Source: Heloderma charlesbogerti
Taxonomy: Eukaryota; Chordata; Lepidosauria; Squamata; Helodermatidae
Length of the DNA: 64,000 bases
Assembly: GCA_026122225.1 (NCBI GenBank)
Contig: JANEZZ010001955.1
Coordinates: forward strand, 546,001 to 610,000
Direction of reading: 5' to 3'
Below are positions 1 through 10,943 of the stretch, piece by piece. Made by a program: the position numbers and the translations under genes. The notes below the pieces were generated by a model. That model was given only the letters and a program-made list of their open reading frames with translations, had not been told where the DNA came from and did not search any database. How positions within the stretch are numbered: position 1 is the first letter of the stretch; each line of letters starts with the position of its first letter.

Positions 1-437
1 AAGGAATGATCATAACGCTTGAAATTGGCCATGTAGTACATATCTGGGGTATATAAAGAACTGGGCCGCAACTTTACTTGTTCAAACAAATTTGAGAAAG
101 AAAACCATTACTAAAGCCCTCTGTTGACACCTAATGGACTAAAAATAATTTAAAAACTCCGAGGGAGTAATTATTGAAAATATCATCAAGGTACAAATTT
201 CATACATATATGGTGGGAATTCTACATGATAAAAATAATGGAAAGATTCTTAAAGATTATTTAAAAGAAATGATCAAGATATAAGTGATAAGCTGCCCTG
301 TGATCTGATTTTGTTAGGTTATTTGAAGGGTCCAGTGCCTTTTAGAGGATAGGAACCTCTTACTAAATCTTTTGACTGTGACAAAGTCCTTCATCATCAG
401 ACGTTTCAGACTGATTAAATAATCTGTGGGACAGGGG

Positions 438-836
438 GAGAGCAATCCTACGGCTGCTAAACAGTGTCTAGATGGTCATAGCATTTTTCAGTTTCTGGAA
501 TCCGTGCTTCCCACCCCCGCCCCCTCTTAGGTAGTGTGGTTCTTCCCTGTCTCTGTGCTCGTAACCACAGAGTGGAGCGGGTGAAAACGAGGCATTTCCG
601 GGGATGAGGAGGAGACCGCGGAAGCGTCATTATGACACTTCCCATGTGCCATGCGGCCTCCACCCTCCCGCTTTGAGGTCCCCAGCTAGAAAGCCAAAAT
701 CAGCTGCCTAGCCAAAAATGCAGGTGGCCAGAGCATGGAGAAGAGGATCCTGTTCATGCTCCTTCTGCCCTGCATTGGATAGTTGGCCACCTCTGAGTTC
801 GGAGTTGGACGACAATCCCGATAGGATTGCACCCTT
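438..836 (+). mobile_element. Inverted-repeat element, AGGGCACAATCCTA family
   Basis: The ends are inverted: GAGCAATCCTACGGC at the left and GATAGGATTGCACCCTT at the right. Related copies lie at 56842-57218 and 63166-63602. No protein-coding capacity is seen. It is a non-autonomous DNA-transposon-like repeat, superfamily not determined. No clear target duplication was found. Confidence 0.6.
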
Positions 837-842
837 AAGAAA

Positions 843-1859
843 AGATGAGAAGCTGTCTTTCTATATTTGTATGAGGAGGACATTGTAATTATTTGTGGAA
901 TGGTGGATAGTATTCCTAGGCTTTTGTAATCATTTATATTCAAGGAAATATGTGAGAGAATCATAGATGAGCTTCATATTTATTCATATATTTAAGTACT
1001 TAAAAAAAAAAAAGCCTCAGACAACAGCTAATGAAAATTATTCTGCACATCCTCTCCTTCCCCCCTTTCTCTCTTAAAAAGGGGGAAAGATATAGACGAT
1101 GTGCAACTTCTTTTGCGGCCGTGTAAGGATCTGACTATTTGAGTCACAGTCAATTGCCACCATCAATTAATTTATTTTAATTATCCTTGCTTCTTTCCCC
1201 CCTTCTTTTTGCTTCTATTTTTATTTTTCCCATGACATGACATCCAGAAAATTAAACCCATCTGCAGATTAGTGGAGCCTTTTCTACCTCACAGGAACAT
1301 CTGTCACAAAAATGCACAATGACTGTGTTAGCAGAAGAAACCCTTTGATTAGCTTTGTAAAAAAGCGGGAAGGGAAGCAGGGATGCAGTGGCATTCTCAG
1401 TTGTTCCATTCATAGCTTTTCATTATTATTTTTGAACAGCAACTGTGAGACTAAAAGTCCATCCCTGAAGCTGTGTGATCTTTCCAACAGATGCTATTTT
1501 CCATATCTATCAGGGTTGTTGTTGTTTTTTTTCCCCTAGCATGAAGCACCCCTAAAAGTAAAACAATTCAAAATGAAGGAGACAAACATAAAGGTATTTT
1601 TAGAAACAGCTGGTAAAACAAACTCTGGCAAATGTTATGCCTGGCGCATATCTAACAGGCTTGCTTAAAGATGAAAGCAGGCCACCGGTGCTTATGCTTC
1701 TGCAGTGTTTAGTAAATCTCAAATACACAAAGGAAGGCAAAAGAATTCTGGTGGGAACCTTTAGGATCCTGTTTGCTTTTTCCCATCAGCCATTTGGACC
1801 ATTCCCTGGAGCATATGCATTCGTAACAAATACGGAACAGAGGGCACCAATATTTATTA
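843..1859. other. No recognised feature
   Basis: AT-rich sequence with short A and T runs. No coding frame, RNA gene or repeat family was recognised. It is duplicated at 50077-51093. Confidence 0.5.
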
Positions 1860-2067
1860 ATTTGTTACATTTATATCCCTTTTCCTCCAAGGAGCCCAAA
1901 GTGGAGGAGATGACCTCTTCATTTTATCTTCACAACAACCCGGTGAGGTAGGCTAGGCTGAGAGTCAGTGACTGGCCCAAAGCCACCCAGTGAGCCTCAT
2001 GATAGAGTGGGGATTAGAACTCATGTCTCCCTGGTTCTACTCTAACCACTATACCACACTGGCTCTC
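1860..2067 (-). mobile_element. tRNA-derived SINE, CORE/MIR-like
   Basis: Read on the minus strand it begins GAGAGCCAGTGTGGTATAG, has a tRNA B-box-like AGTTCTAATCC, then a CORE-like stretch (GGGTGGCTTTGGGCCAGTCA), and ends in an AAATGTAACAAAT-type tail. The order of tRNA-like head, CORE and LINE-like tail is typical of MIR-type SINEs in squamates. Confidence 0.8.
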
Positions 2068-2275
2068 AAATAAATGTAGTAACTAGGGCCTGCTGAAGTA
2101 ATGATAACAGTTAACACCAAGAAGCTGGACTGCACTGGTGCCTTTCAACTTGGGAAGCCATTTGTGGGGTTTGAGGTGATTTTAATCATGTCAACAACAA
2201 AAAACTCCCCCCCCACCCCCTGAGGGCCCAAGAGGGGTATTTACCAGCATGATTACAATTAGTCAACAACAGTGT

Positions 2276-2517
2276 GGAGAGCCAGTGTGTAGTGGCAAGA
2301 GTGTTGGATTGGGAGCTGGGAGATCCGGGTTCTAGTCCCCACTCGGTCATGGTAGCTCACTGGGTGACTTTGGGCCAGGCATAGACTCTCAGCCCAACCT
2401 ACCTCACAGGGTTGTTGTTGTGAGGATAAAATGGAGAGGAAGAGGATAATGTAAGCCGCCTTGGGTTCCTTGCAAGAGGAAAAAAGGCAGGATATAAATG
2501 TATTAAATAAATAAATA
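2276..2517 (+). mobile_element. tRNA-derived SINE, CORE/MIR-like
   Basis: Starts GGAGAGCCAGTGTGTAGTGG and has the B-box-like GGGTTCTAGTCCCC and the CORE-like GGGTGACTTTGGGCCAG. It ends GGATATAAATGTATTAAATAAATAAATAA. It is closer to full length than the neighbour at 1860-2067 and on the opposite strand. Confidence 0.85.
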
Positions 2518-2909
2518 ACGTCTGGGAACTGTGTCACATCAAAGGCTTTTTTATCTGGAAAAACTCCCACTCTCCCTGTATTCTTGCTGGCAATGCATGC
2601 CACCAATACACTTTGTCCATACAGGGATCAGAGACCAGAAGGCTCTATGGGACATTTACCATGCAATCCTGTACAGATCTACTCAGAATTTGTTTATCTG
2701 TTTGTTATATTATTTATTGTATTTTCCATCCGCCAAATAACAAATTTTCTTTGGGCAGATTACAGACAATTAAAAAAATAAAATGCAATAGAAACAATTA
2801 AAATAATAAAATATGATATAAACAGTTAAAAGAATTCAATACAAAATGATAAACAGTACAGGAATAAATAAATATAATGTTATGTAAAACAGCCATAAAA
2901 TCTAAGAAT
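2518..2909. other. AT-rich stretch with possible LINE tail
   Basis: At 2690-2870 the sequence is rich in AATAAAATA motifs and resembles the reverse of an L2-like 3' tail. It is too degraded to assign. Nothing else was recognised. Confidence 0.35.
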
Positions 2910-3300
2910 TAAGGCCCAAACGACATGCTGTTCTAATCTAATCTAATATCTGGACGTGATTGGTTTATTTCCTCCAGAGTAAGGACACGTCCATGGCATT
3001 CTGGGAAAGGGGTGGTTAAGCTTCTCCCATATCCGTTTTTGTCCTGAAATTACACACACACACACACACACACACACCCTCAAGGGGGAGATGTTAAAAA
3101 AAGAAAAATGATTTCATTGACTCTAGTGGGGCGGGGCTTTTAACCACTGTGCACAGGGAGGGGTCAGGATTTCAGGACAAAAATGGGTGGGGGAAAGCTT
3201 CCCCCCTCCTTCGAGTGCTGTGGTCTTACTCCAGATCAGAGCTGCATGTGCTTACTTTGGAGTAAATAAACCAGTCACACATAGCTCAGTTTAGAATGTT
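2910..3300. mobile_element. Palindromic element, CCAAACTACACGTTA-like family
   Basis: The left end GGCCCAAACGACATGCTG and right end ACACATAGCTCAG resemble those of the related repeats at 5582-5924 and 62705-62990. Inner inverted segments (CTTCTCCCATATCC against GGGGGAAAGCTTCCCC) suggest a foldback. It contains a (CA)n run at about 3052-3077. Confidence 0.5.
3052..3077. repeat. (CA)n microsatellite
   Basis: About 13 uninterrupted CA units. The mirrored (GT)n lies at 48859-48884. Confidence 0.9.
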
Positions 3301-3360
3301 TAGTTTGGCTTTCAGTAAGCAGTTCAATGGGGTTTACTCCCAGGAAATTGTGCATAGAAT

Positions 3361-4471
3361 TGCAGTCTTCATTAGTTACCATTTTGTACCCTGCTTTATT
3401 CCTTAGTTCAAAGTGGCTCACAGAATTGATAAGATAAAACAATGAACATTGTAAAATCAGATTTTTTCCCCCATAACAAACAACTTACTTAAAAAAAAAA
3501 AAAAAGCATGAACAGATTAAATAAATAAATAAGTGACAGGAGTGAACAATAGCTATTAAATAGGATCAGGGTCCATCTCAAAAGGTTGGTTGGAACAAAA
3601 TGGATTTATAAGCCTCCCTAAACTTCTCAGCCGCTTTAGTCCCCTTCATATTATGTGTGTGAAGGCAGTGGAGGCTGGTGACTCTGATGTTGGTGAGGCT
3701 GAAGATCCAGTCAGAAACAGACAGACTGCTAAAGGAGCTATCAAGGTGCTGAACCCTATCCTAAAATAAGGTCGGCACCTTGGATAGCTCCTTTAGGGTC
3801 CTGGCTAGGGAATCCATGTGTTGAAAGGAGCAGCAGGGCCACACAGCTTCCATGACCTTGCCCCACAACTTCCACACATGGAGCAGGAAGCCTATCCAAA
3901 CATTTTCCGCTACTCAAACACCCATGCTTGGTGTGTGTCGCTAGGCTTTCCCCGCTCAACCTGTGGACATCAGAAGACAGGCTCAGGGAAACTGTGTGGC
4001 ATCGGGGCAGGGCTGGCATGACCAGCCCCCCTGCTGCCCCTTTTTACAGTGTGGACCAGTTCCATGATCAGAATACATGAAGGAGGCTTAGAACTGAGTG
4101 CCACCATTGAAATACCTTGCCCTTCTCCTGAAAAACACACACAAAGAACACACTATACTAAAACTTTAACCATTATTGTTGGGGGGGGGGGGTTAAACAA
4201 TGCTAGTTTCATCAACAAGAAAGAAAATACATAACAACAGATTATTGTACATAAAAGAAACCAGCACATGGCATCAGTTTCCTCAGACATGGATTGTAAA
4301 GCAGGGCCTCACCCTCCAAACCTGGTGAACCTGAAGATAAATATGGAAAAAGGTGTTCTCTGGAGTCACACCCTTTCCTTCCTTCGTCTCTAAAGTCTTG
4401 TTTGATACTGAATGAGTTAATGATGACTCTTTTGAAACTCCTCCTGGATGTTTTCTTGAAGTCTGCCTATG
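3361..4471. other. No recognised gene
   Basis: Contains a 15-base A run (3491-3505), a 12-base G run (4181-4192) and a short inverted pair near 3728-3800 (AAAGGAGCTATC against GATAGCTCCTTT). No gene or repeat family was recognised. Confidence 0.5.
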
Positions 4472-4479
4472 CTATAGGG

Positions 4480-5212
4480 CAGTGGTCTCCAAACATTTTT
4501 GATATACATCCCTATCAGTAAAAAAAAATGAGCATGCACCCCCAATGTATGTATATTTATTTATAAATTGTATACATCTACTACTCTACTAATATATTAT
4601 GTACATTATGAAACATGTACAAAAATAGAAATTTAAAAAAGATGAGGTAAAGATTAAATAAACAATATTTTTACATATTTTAACATTTATTTTATTAACA
4701 GTACAAAACCCTTTTTTGCTCTCACTAAAAAAAATATTATTATTAATACAATATTTTTTAGTGAGAGCAATGTGATTGGATTATATGCTTCATTATTTTG
4801 AAAATCTTGGTTTAACACTTTGTGATACAGCGATTCAAAGGTCCAGTTCTAAGTTCAGTTTATTTCGGTACTTGGTTTTAATGGCTGTCATAGCATGCGT
4901 TTTCTTCTCAGCTTCATTCCGCCAGTGGAAAGGGTTAATCTCCTTCCCACTCTCCCTCAGCAGGATGGCAGCTGCTCTGATGCTGGCTTCCTCTGCCCTG
5001 CCTGGCAGAGACTGATGCAGTTGCTCTTGGTGGCCGCAGCAGAGGCAGGATAGGACTGGAGCCGAGAGAAAAATGCCCTGGAGCTTCCCTCTCGGCTCCT
5101 GTCCCATCCTGCTGCCTCTGCCATTGCCATCATTGCACACAATGGCTGCTCGTCAGGGCAGCAGGTCTTGTGCACCCCCTGGGGTACATGCCCCCCACTT
5201 TGGAAACCACTG
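4480..5212. mobile_element. Non-autonomous hAT element with perfect 8-bp TSD
   Basis: Inverted ends are CAGTGGTCTCCAAA and TTTGGAAACCACTG. They are flanked by an identical octamer CTATAGGG at 4472-4479 and 5213-5220. End sequence and duplication length fit the hAT superfamily. The interior holds a hairpin near 4714-4771 (TTGCTCTCACTAAAAAA against its complement) and no transposase. The 101- and 79-codon frames inside resemble no protein I know. Confidence 0.9.
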
Positions 5213-5257
5213 CTATAGGGAAGAGTAGACAACCAGGTGCCCTGTAGGATGGAACAG

Positions 5258-5372
5258 ACTTAGACTAGACCCACTGAAATCAATGGAACTTAAGTTAGTC
5301 ATTACTTGCTTGTCCCATTGATTTCAGTGGGTCTGCTTTAAGCATGACTAAATCTGGATCCAACACCTCACA
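5258..5372. mobile_element. Short inverted-repeat element (CCCACTGAAATCAATGG)
   Basis: GACCCACTGAAATCAATGG near 5267 is mirrored by CCATTGATTTCAGTGGGTC near 5317. This is a common short palindromic repeat of reptile genomes. Confidence 0.6.
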
Positions 5373-5375
5373 TTT

Positions 5376-5477
5376 GGGACTATACTTCTCATAATCCCTG
5401 ATCATTGTGCAAGCTGACTGGGGCTTATGGGAGTTGTAGACCAAAACATCTGGAGGTGCCAGGTTCCCTACCCTTGG
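5376..5477 (-). mobile_element. Short hAT-like foldback repeat
   Basis: Read on the minus strand it starts CAAGGGTAGGGAACCTGGC, followed by CCAGATGTTTTGGTCTACAA and CTCCCATAAGCCCC. It later runs into the partly complementary GAGAAGTATAGTCCC. Start and layout are those of a widespread hAT-type repeat of squamates. Confidence 0.6.
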
Positions 5478-5581
5478 TATAGAGTATAATTATGAACTGA
5501 CTGGATGGAGACCTCATATAAAATGTTCATTTCTCTGCATTTACATATTGACCTCATACTGTTTCCCAATAACTGCTTCTT

Positions 5582-5924
5582 AGGGCCAAACTACACGTTA
5601 TGTTAATCATGTAATGAGGATAATCATATTTTTCTTTTTATGTTTACTCTAGAGTATGTGGCCCCAATTCAGACTGGATCCACTGTGCACCAGGAGGGGA
5701 GGATTAAATCTCCCCCCACCACCATTTTCTCCCAGTGGGAGGGGGGGTGTTAAACAAAGGCAAGGGTCACCATTGGTGGAATTTCGGGGGGGGACTGTTT
5801 GGGGGAGATTTAATCCTCCCCTTCCAATGCATGGTGGTCCCAATCCAAATTGGGCCATATGCACTTACTCTACAGTAAAGAAGAGTTTATCCTAAGCTAC
5901 ACAGAATGCAATTACCATAAAGTA
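5582..5924. mobile_element. Palindromic element, CCAAACTACACGTTA family
   Basis: Starts GGGCCAAACTACACGTTATG. The inner arms are inverted: GGAGGGGAGGATTAAATCTC against GAGATTTAATCCTCCCCT. The right end reads CTACACAGAATGCAATTACC. A related copy lies at 62705-62990. No open frame of note. Confidence 0.65.
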
Positions 5925-6398
5925 TAATTCGACTCTTTGAAGCACTTTTGTGGCTATTATTCACAAGAGAACAGGATTCAGTAGTAGTAGTACTAGTACT
6001 TGTTATAGTATGAGTGCAACAACTCCCCTTCCAGGAATGGAGCAAAAATACTGGGATCAACATTGACTTCCTGGCATGTATTTAATCTTTCATGTCCTTT
6101 CAAACCATAATTTTAGTTTATGTGCATAAAGCCTTGCAACTTTGAATCATTATTTATTTAAAGTATTTTTATCCTGCTTCTGAGGCCCCCCCCACACACA
6201 CACACCAAAAAAGAGGCTCATGGAGCAGCTTTCAATTGATAGCCAAGAAAACAGTCCCTATCTGCAGGCTTACAGTCTAAAAGAGACACGACAGACAAGG
6301 AAAAAGGGATGAAGAGGGAAGAGGAACAATTACGTGTACTGTCACCAGGACTGGTAGAATGGCCCTGCCTCTCCTCTCATTTCCTGATGGGGGTGGGG

Positions 6399-6541
6399 CA
6401 GTCCAACTGGAGTAGGCCCTAATGTTCCCTTTGCCCGTTCCTGCTTCCCTCTCTCCTTTTTCCCTGGGTCTTGGGGGCAGTCCAACTGGAGCAGGCCTTG
6501 ATGTCCCCTTTGCCTACTCCTGCCTCCCTCCTTCTTCTTTT
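6399..6541 (+). repeat. 79-bp tandem repeat, two units
   Basis: CAGTCCAACTGGAGYAGGCC occurs at 6399 and 6478, 79 bases apart, with similar following sequence. A third unit at 8540 lies on the far side of the L2 and hAT insertions. The tandem array was probably contiguous before they inserted. Confidence 0.75.
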
Positions 6542-7007
6542 TAGGGATGTCCTTCTCTGGGAAGTCTGGTTCTTTTTTGGCTTGATGGAGTTCTGCAGTA
6601 TGCACAACTCACTTTGTGTCTGTGAGCCGAGCTGTGGGCTGTTCCCCCAAACTCTGGGGACTTTATTGTGCTTTGGGGGGGGGAGTTCCACAGTTTGTGT
6701 ACATTTCTGAGCAATTTGTGCAAATTACAACTGAATTTGAGCAAATCGTGCGAATTTGGCCATAATTTGCACAAATGCAGCCATAAATTGCACAAATTCG
6801 GCTGTGATTTGTGCAAATTGCTCAGAAATTTGTGCAAATTGCAGAATCTTCAAAACTGTACAACATTTCCAGATAATTTGCAAACTGGCCCGACTCACTG
6901 CAGATTGAGTCAGGCGCTGCAGTGGGAACTGAAACGAAGTCCAGAGGGCCGGGTTTAGGAAAACACATCAAACTCCACTTCCCAAATGGATTTCTCCAAC
7001 ATTCCTA
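6542..7007. mobile_element. hAT element, TAGGGATG ends, TTTGCACAAATT class
   Basis: Starts TAGGGATGTCC and ends AACATTCCTA. It is flanked by CTTCTTTT (6534-6541) and CTTCTTTC (7008-7015), matching 7 of 8. The interior (6700-6840) is an array of self-complementary units around ATTTGCACAAAT. A relative lies at 21531-22038. Non-coding. Confidence 0.8.
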
Positions 7008-7015
7008 CTTCTTTC

Positions 7016-8503
7016 CCACAAGGACAGCTCCAGTCACTGTTGAATGAAACGGATTATCTAGATCCATTTCAATCAGGCTTCAGCCCTGGTTTTGGAACAG
7101 AAACTGCCTTGGTCGCCCTGTGGGATGACCTCTGCCGGGAGAGAGACAGGGGGAGTGTTGATTCTCCTGGACCTCTCAGCAGCTTTCGATACCATCGACC
7201 ATGGTATCCTTCTGGATAGGTTGTCTGGGTTAGGAGTTGGAGGCACTGCACTACAGTGGTTCCGCTCCTACTTGGATGGCCGATTCCAGAAGGTGGTGCT
7301 GGGGGATTATTGCTCTGTGCCATGGCAATTGTGCCATGGGGTTCCACAGGGCTCTATTTTATCCCCCATGCTGTTTAACATCTACATGAAACCGCTGGGG
7401 GAGGTTATCCAGAGGTGTGGGCTGAGGTGCCATCAATATGCAGATGACACCCAGCTCTACCCCTCTTTCTCATCAAAACCAGGTGAGGCAGTGGCTGTTC
7501 TGAATCAGTGCCTGGGCATGGTAATGGACTGGATGAGGGCCAATAAACTGAAACTCAATCCAGACAAGACGGAGGTACTGTTAGTGGGTGGTTCGTCTGC
7601 CCGGCTAGGTGATATTCAACCTGTTCTGGAGGGGGTTGCACTCCCCCTAAAGGATCACATTCGTAGTTCGGGAGTGCTCTTGGATCTAGAACTGTCACTT
7701 GAGGCACAGGTGAACTCAGTGGCACGGAGCACTTTTTATCAGCTTAGGCTGGTATACCAACTACCCCCTTATCTGGACAGAGATAGCCTTGCTACAGTTA
7801 TCCATGCTCTGATAACTTCTCGTCTGGATTACTGCAATGTGTTATACGTGGGGCTGCCTTTGAAAACGGTCCAGAAACTTCAGCTGGTCCAAAATAGGGC
7901 AGCAAGATTGTTAACAGGGACTGGCCTGCGACCTCATATTACGCCAGTACTTTTCCAGCTGCACTGGCTGCCAGTCCATTTCCGGGCCCGATTCAAAGTG
8001 CTGGTGTTAACATTCAAAGCCCTTAACGGCTTGGGGCCAGGTTACCTGAAGGATCGCCTCCTCCCATATGTGCCTGCCCAGACCTTAAGATCATCAGCAG
8101 CAGCCCTTCTCCGTGAGCCCCTGCCAAAGGAAGTGAGGCGAGTGGCTACTAGGAGGAGGGCTTTTTCTGCTGTGGCACCTCGGCTCTGGAATGAGCTCCC
8201 TAGTGAGGTTCGCCTGGCGCCTACATTGTATTCCTTTCGGCGCCAGGTGAAGACATTTTATTTTCCCAGGCATTTTAGCATTTTAGCTTTCTAAATTTTT
8301 ATCTTTGCTGTTTTAAATCTGTATTTTAAACTCCTGCACTGCTGCTAGGTTTTATTGTGGTTGTATTGTTATATTGTGGTTTTAATGTTCTATATATTTT
8401 AAATTGTTTTATTGTGTGTTGTTTGGTTTTAATCTTTGTGAACCGCCCAGAGAGCTTCGGCTATTGGGCGGTATAGAAATGAAATGAAATAAATAAATAA
8501 ATA
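7016..8503 (+). mobile_element. 5'-truncated L2-clade LINE
   Basis: Begins inside ORF2 with reverse-transcriptase sequence and runs through a 3' UTR to GAACCGCCCAGAGAGCTTCG, ending in (ATAAATAA)n. The endonuclease domain and 5' UTR are absent, as usual after incomplete target-primed reverse transcription. It sits between units of the 79-bp repeat, next to the hAT at 6542-7007. The mirror copy is at 43433-44920. Confidence 0.9.
7092..8294 (+). CDS. L2 ORF2 fragment: reverse transcriptase and C-terminal region
   Basis: A 400-codon open frame from an L2-type non-LTR retrotransposon. Reverse-transcriptase motifs appear in order: [13 protein letters not shown] (residues 25-37, catalytic Asp 27), [10 protein letters not shown] (83-92) and YADD (116-119, catalytic Asp pair). 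[15 protein letters not shown] segment follows, and a C-terminal part with [18 protein letters not shown], typical of L2 proteins. The first Met is only where the frame opens. RT sequence also precedes it in another frame (6986-7150), so one frameshift lies near the G run at about 7148-7155. The endonuclease is missing, so the fragment cannot move by itself. The long open frame suggests a young insertion. Clade assignment to L2 rather than CR1 rests on the [10 protein letters not shown] motif and the tail. Confidence 0.88.
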   Translation: MEQKLPWSPCGMTSAGRETGGVLILLDLSAAFDTIDHGILLDRLSGLGVGGTALQWFRSYLDGRFQKVVLGDYCSVPWQLCHGVPQGSILSPMLFNIYMKPLGEVIQRCGLRCHQYADDTQLYPSFSSKPGEAVAVLNQCLGMVMDWMRANKLKLNPDKTEVLLVGGSSARLGDIQPVLEGVALPLKDHIRSSGVLLDLELSLEAQVNSVARSTFYQLRLVYQLPPYLDRDSLATVIHALITSRLDYCNVLYVGLPLKTVQKLQLVQNRAARLLTGTGLRPHITPVLFQLHWLPVHFRARFKVLVLTFKALNGLGPGYLKDRLLPYVPAQTLRSSAAALLREPLPKEVRRVATRRRAFSAVAPRLWNELPSEVRLAPTLYSFRRQVKTFYFPRHFSILAF

Positions 8504-8539
8504 AGGAAGTTGATGTCAGGTAGCCCTGTGCGGAGGAAT

Positions 8540-8605
8540 CAGTCCAACTGGAGCAGGCCGTGATGTTTCCTTTGCCTACTTCAGCTTCCTTCGCTCCTTC
8601 CTCTT
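8540..8605 (+). repeat. Third unit of the 79-bp repeat
   Basis: CAGTCCAACTGGAGCAGGCC followed by TTTCCTTTGCCTACTTCAGC, matching the units at 6399 and 6478. It is separated from them by the L2 and hAT insertions. Confidence 0.7.
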
Positions 8606-10071
8606 ACTCTATGTATCATCCATATAGCCTAGGAGAATTGCCCACCTTGGGGTTATTCAAGCCCATAGCAGACATTAGAGCCATGACGGCTTGCACAGCA
8701 GTACAGCATTTGCAACACATTCACTACTCCTCCCCCAAACCCTCAGCTGTATTTTTGACAGGTATGTGTGTGTGTTTTTAAATACACACGTGCGCACACA
8801 CATTATATACTGCAATCCTTCTGCAAGGAAATAATTCCAAAGATAAGGCTGGGAAGAGGGATTCCTGCCTTTCCCATGAACCAGATCCAATTTTCTATTA
8901 TACTTCTGGGAATGGTGTACTTGGAAAACAACCCCATCGTTTCAAATGTGCCAGTGCCACAACAGTATCAAGAGGGGCTGTTTTCTTCTTGATGTGGCAT
9001 CCCTGAATATCCAGCCTGAGATCTGAAAGCAGCAGCCATGGGGCGGGGGCGGGGGTGAGGGTGGGGAACTTAATAAAGAGATGGAACAAGCACAGGAGGT
9101 GGAAAAGGATTGTCATATTAGGGGATTAAAGGGTAAGAAACATAGCTCCTCTTTATAAAACCCTGAAAATTACAGCTCTGCGGTAATGACTGCAACAGTA
9201 GGAAAGGTAAAAGAAATGGGGATTCTGTATAAGGTAGAATATATTAGCAGATATGTATGTATGTGGAGACTGAGAGAAATACAGACTCCCTACAGCAATA
9301 AAAGTATGTTGCATTTAGCTTCATCTATTACCAGGAAATATGTGTATTGCAACAAGAAAAGGTTTAGTTTTCTAAATGACTCTCTGGAAGCTTCAGTGTA
9401 GATGACACACTATGCTTTCTGCATGAGTAAAACCAGGAGCCCAATCCACCAGGTATCACCACTACATGTTCTATAGATGTTCCTATTGTCCTGTCCGGCT
9501 CAGTTCAAGGCACCCAGAGGTGCCAAAACCAACAAGGCATGCAAGAAAGCAGAGTTGAGGTGAGTCAGTCACATCAGGTTAAGTCAGGTCTGATTTGCAG
9601 AATCACAAGGCAACGTTAGACCAGGCAGGGTCTTTCAGTACTTAGGATAAACTCCAAGCTAGCTAAAGCTCAGTCAGGACAAGCTGTTGACTCAGCAAGA
9701 GTTAAAGCCTTGGTGAAGGCTTATAAAGGTCAGCAGATCTAGACCTGCAGTTACCCTACCCCCTCAGAGAAGCTGTTTGTTTCTTAAAGGACCATTATCC
9801 AGTTTTGTAGCTGCTGGGTCCTACGAATGGTGAAGGCTGTTTCCAAGGAGTACAGGTAGAGCCACATTTTCTGACCTGGAAGGCCCTGGCATAGCAAGAG
9901 GTGGGTTAATGGGGGAAGTTTCCTTTGCCTCTGAGTTCTCTTTGGAGCCAGAAGGTGACCAAGGTTGGGGAATATAACACCAATGGCTGTTGACTTACAT
10001 AGATTTAAAATTCATGGACAGGTCTATCAGGGGCTAATATGATGGCTTAGTGGAACTCCTTCTTCCAAAAC
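8606..10071. other. No recognised gene
   Basis: Contains a short TG/CA-rich stretch near 8764-8805 and a C-poor G-rich run near 9040. No gene, RNA or repeat family was recognised. The mirror is 41865-43330. Confidence 0.5.
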
Positions 10072-10943
10072 AGTGGGCAGAATCCAATGAAGCACTGATT
10101 CTCTTACACCCACCAATTCCTGTCTGCAAGCAGCACCCACCAGTTGTGGAACAAAGATTTCGTGCTTCCAGGGCAACCAGAAACTAGTGAAAAGACTTGT
10201 TTCTAGAACAGAGGAGGTCAGCGGAGCTTGCATAAGGGAGCAGGGATGGATGGTGCAATGCCCGATTGGGTTCTCTGGGCACCTGCCCAGCCCATGCCCC
10301 CACTCGCATGCACCTGGGCCCACGCTCAAGCTCTCCACTGCTCACCTAGCTGCTCACACTCACCCAGGACCCATCCTCAAGTGTTGTGATTGCCATTTTG
10401 CAGAAAAAGTGGCAATCGTGATATGCCCACATCTAGTTGTATGCAAAATGGCACCATGAATGGCCCTTATATGCAAGATTGCAGGTGTGAGTGGCCCATT
10501 TATGCCTGTAATCTTGCGTATATGGGCCATTCGCAGCACTATTTTGTGTGCAACTAGATGTGCGCATATTGCAATCACCATTTTTTTTCACAAAATGGCA
10601 CTCATGGTCCTGGGTGAGTGTGGGTGGCTTGGTGAATGCAGTGGGGGGGTCAAGCAGGGGCAGGAGCTTGGGGGCATTGTGCATGGGCATGAGTTGGGGG
10701 CCTGCCAGACTCCTGGACCGAATTGGGTGTCCATGCCATCCCTATAAGGGAGCTCTGCCGACCTGTCCCAGGCAAGAAACTAACATTTCCGCTTGTTTCA
10801 AGGCTTCCTCTGGGAAGCGCTAAATTTCTGTTGTGCAAGTGGTGGGTCCTAGTCATGCAACGGAATCAGCAGGACCCACCACTTGTGCAACGATCTGTGG
10901 GGCACAAGAGAATTGCCACCCTATTGGATTCTTCCCAGTATAC
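10072..10943. mobile_element. Inverted-repeat element split by a younger hAT
   Basis: Ends are inverted: GTGGGCAGAATCCAATGAAG at the left and TTGGATTCTTCCCAG at the right. Without the hAT at 10241-10744 the element would be about 360 bp. Inside is the pair GTGGTGGGTCCT against AGGACCCACCAC (10840-10885). Confidence 0.65.
10241..10744. mobile_element. hAT element, GCAATC-palindrome class, perfect TSD
   Basis: Ends CAGGGATGG and CCATCCCTA lie between identical octamers TAAGGGAG (10233-10240, 10745-10752). The interior is a large foldback: ATTGCCATTTTGCAGAAAAA (10390) against CAATCACCATTTTTT (10573). Donor-like motifs point outward: ACTCACCCAGG near 10369 (minus strand) and CTGGGTGAGTG near 10611 (plus strand). 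Relatives lie at 15234, 20785 and 52659. Confidence 0.9.

Noticed and set aside
9470..9980. LTR or solo-LTR candidate
   Set aside because: No TG...CA ends with a short duplication, no polypurine tract or primer-binding site was visible.
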